This document shows, piece by piece, positions 21,090 through 21,411 of a stretch of 21,411 bases of DNA. Both the position numbers and the translations under genes were made by a program. The stretch is from AVCC01 sp039920865 (lineage in GTDB: Bacteria; Pseudomonadota; Gammaproteobacteria; Burkholderiales; Burkholderiaceae_D): contig JBDSCZ010000237.1 in NCBI GenBank assembly GCA_039920865.1, positions 1 through 21,411 of the forward strand, given 5' to 3'. How positions within the stretch are numbered: the first letter of the stretch is position 1; each line of letters starts with the position of its first letter. The notes beneath the pieces were generated by a model. That model saw nothing but the letters and a program-made list of their open reading frames with translations. It did not search any database and had not been told where the DNA came from.

Positions 21090-21411
21090 CTAGACGGTCG
21101 TGCTGCGGGTGCGGATTTCGGCGAATTCTTCGATGCTGCCGAGCTTGATGGTGATCGGGTTGAGCGTGATGGTCGGTTGCATCGGGCGCCATGCGAATTG
21201 CCATGATTGCTGTGCTGCCTGTGCTGACGGGCGGGTGAAAATCGCCCCGAGCGGGCCGCGCTTGCCGTAGCTGATGGCGCCGTCGATGCCGGCCCAGTTC
21301 GGCAGTGCGCGCTGGACTGCGCGGTGCAGGCGCTCGCCGAATGCTTCGGTGTGATGTATCACCAGGCAGGCGTCGCTGCCGGCGAAGGCCTTGAACAGGT
21401 TTTCGTCCCAA
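21090..21411 (-). CDS. Unrecognised protein, C-terminal part
   Basis: The frame is open to the window's right end, so the gene starts outside. About 106 residues are visible, beginning WDENLFKAFAGSDACLVIHH and TEAFGERLHRAVQRALPNWA, then AISYGKRGPLGAIFTRPSAQ. It ends SIEEFAEIRTRSTTV. No family is recognised; no membrane segment or cysteine cluster is present in this part. Confidence 0.6.
   Translation of the reverse strand, partial: WDENLFKAFAGSDACLVIHHTEAFGERLHRAVQRALPNWAGIDGAISYGKRGPLGAIFTRPSAQAAQQSWQFAWRPMQPTITLNPITIKLGSIEEFAEIRTRSTTV

Overview
The window looks like a chromosomal stretch of a betaproteobacterium in the order Burkholderiales, most likely family Oxalobacteraceae (the Collimonas/Herbaspirillum neighbourhood). 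This rests on protein style and gene content: a B12-dependent ribonucleotide reductase end, CytX beside ThiD/ThiM, a membrane-anchored dihaem cytochrome c5-like protein, an MlaC homologue and a PhoU-PhoB pair. The placement is inference, because no rRNA or other marker gene is present. Housekeeping genes are GC-rich; the stretch from about 800 to 3000 is clearly AT-richer and looks acquired.

Layout. (1) 1-703: the 3' end of nrdJ and a palindromic terminator. (2) 711-3690: an accessory patch made of REP-like palindromes, two remnants of a REP-associated tyrosine transposase (RAYT), an Abi-alpha (DUF4393) type protein and a higBA toxin-antitoxin pair. (3) 3716-7017, minus strand: a solitary trpB, a roughly 690-base gap, an mlaC-like gene and a Met-rich cupredoxin. 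(4) 7150-9264: a fossil of a second cytochrome P450 gene, a lone terB-like gene, and an intact soluble P450. (5) 9494-13624: rarD and cytX on the plus strand converge with thiM-thiD on the minus strand, which together form a thiamine salvage cluster. (6) 13830-17097: a 2OG-Fe(II) oxygenase, then phoU-phoB behind a recognisable Pho box, then two unrecognised tandem genes. (7) 17219-21411: a degenerate secreted SNase-fold protein, a small HTH protein behind a perfect 18-bp palindrome, tRNA-Arg(CCG), a dihaem cytochrome c, an OmpA-type lipoprotein, and the C-terminal end of an unrecognised gene.

How the genes work together. CytX would import hydroxymethylpyrimidine, ThiD phosphorylates it and ThiM phosphorylates hydroxyethylthiazole, so the block salvages both halves of thiamine. 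PhoB would activate its own phoU-phoB operon through the Pho box. HigBA and the Abi-alpha protein are plausible phage-defence or element-maintenance genes sitting among REP/RAYT debris.

No complete new system is evident. The observations most worth following are the P450 fossil that shares segments with the intact P450 next door, the approximately 125-bp REP/RAYT direct repeats bracketing higBA, a three-copy dispersed hairpin element between genes, the apparently leaderless higB promoter with an embedded palindrome, the Pho box, and the perfect palindrome in front of the HTH gene.
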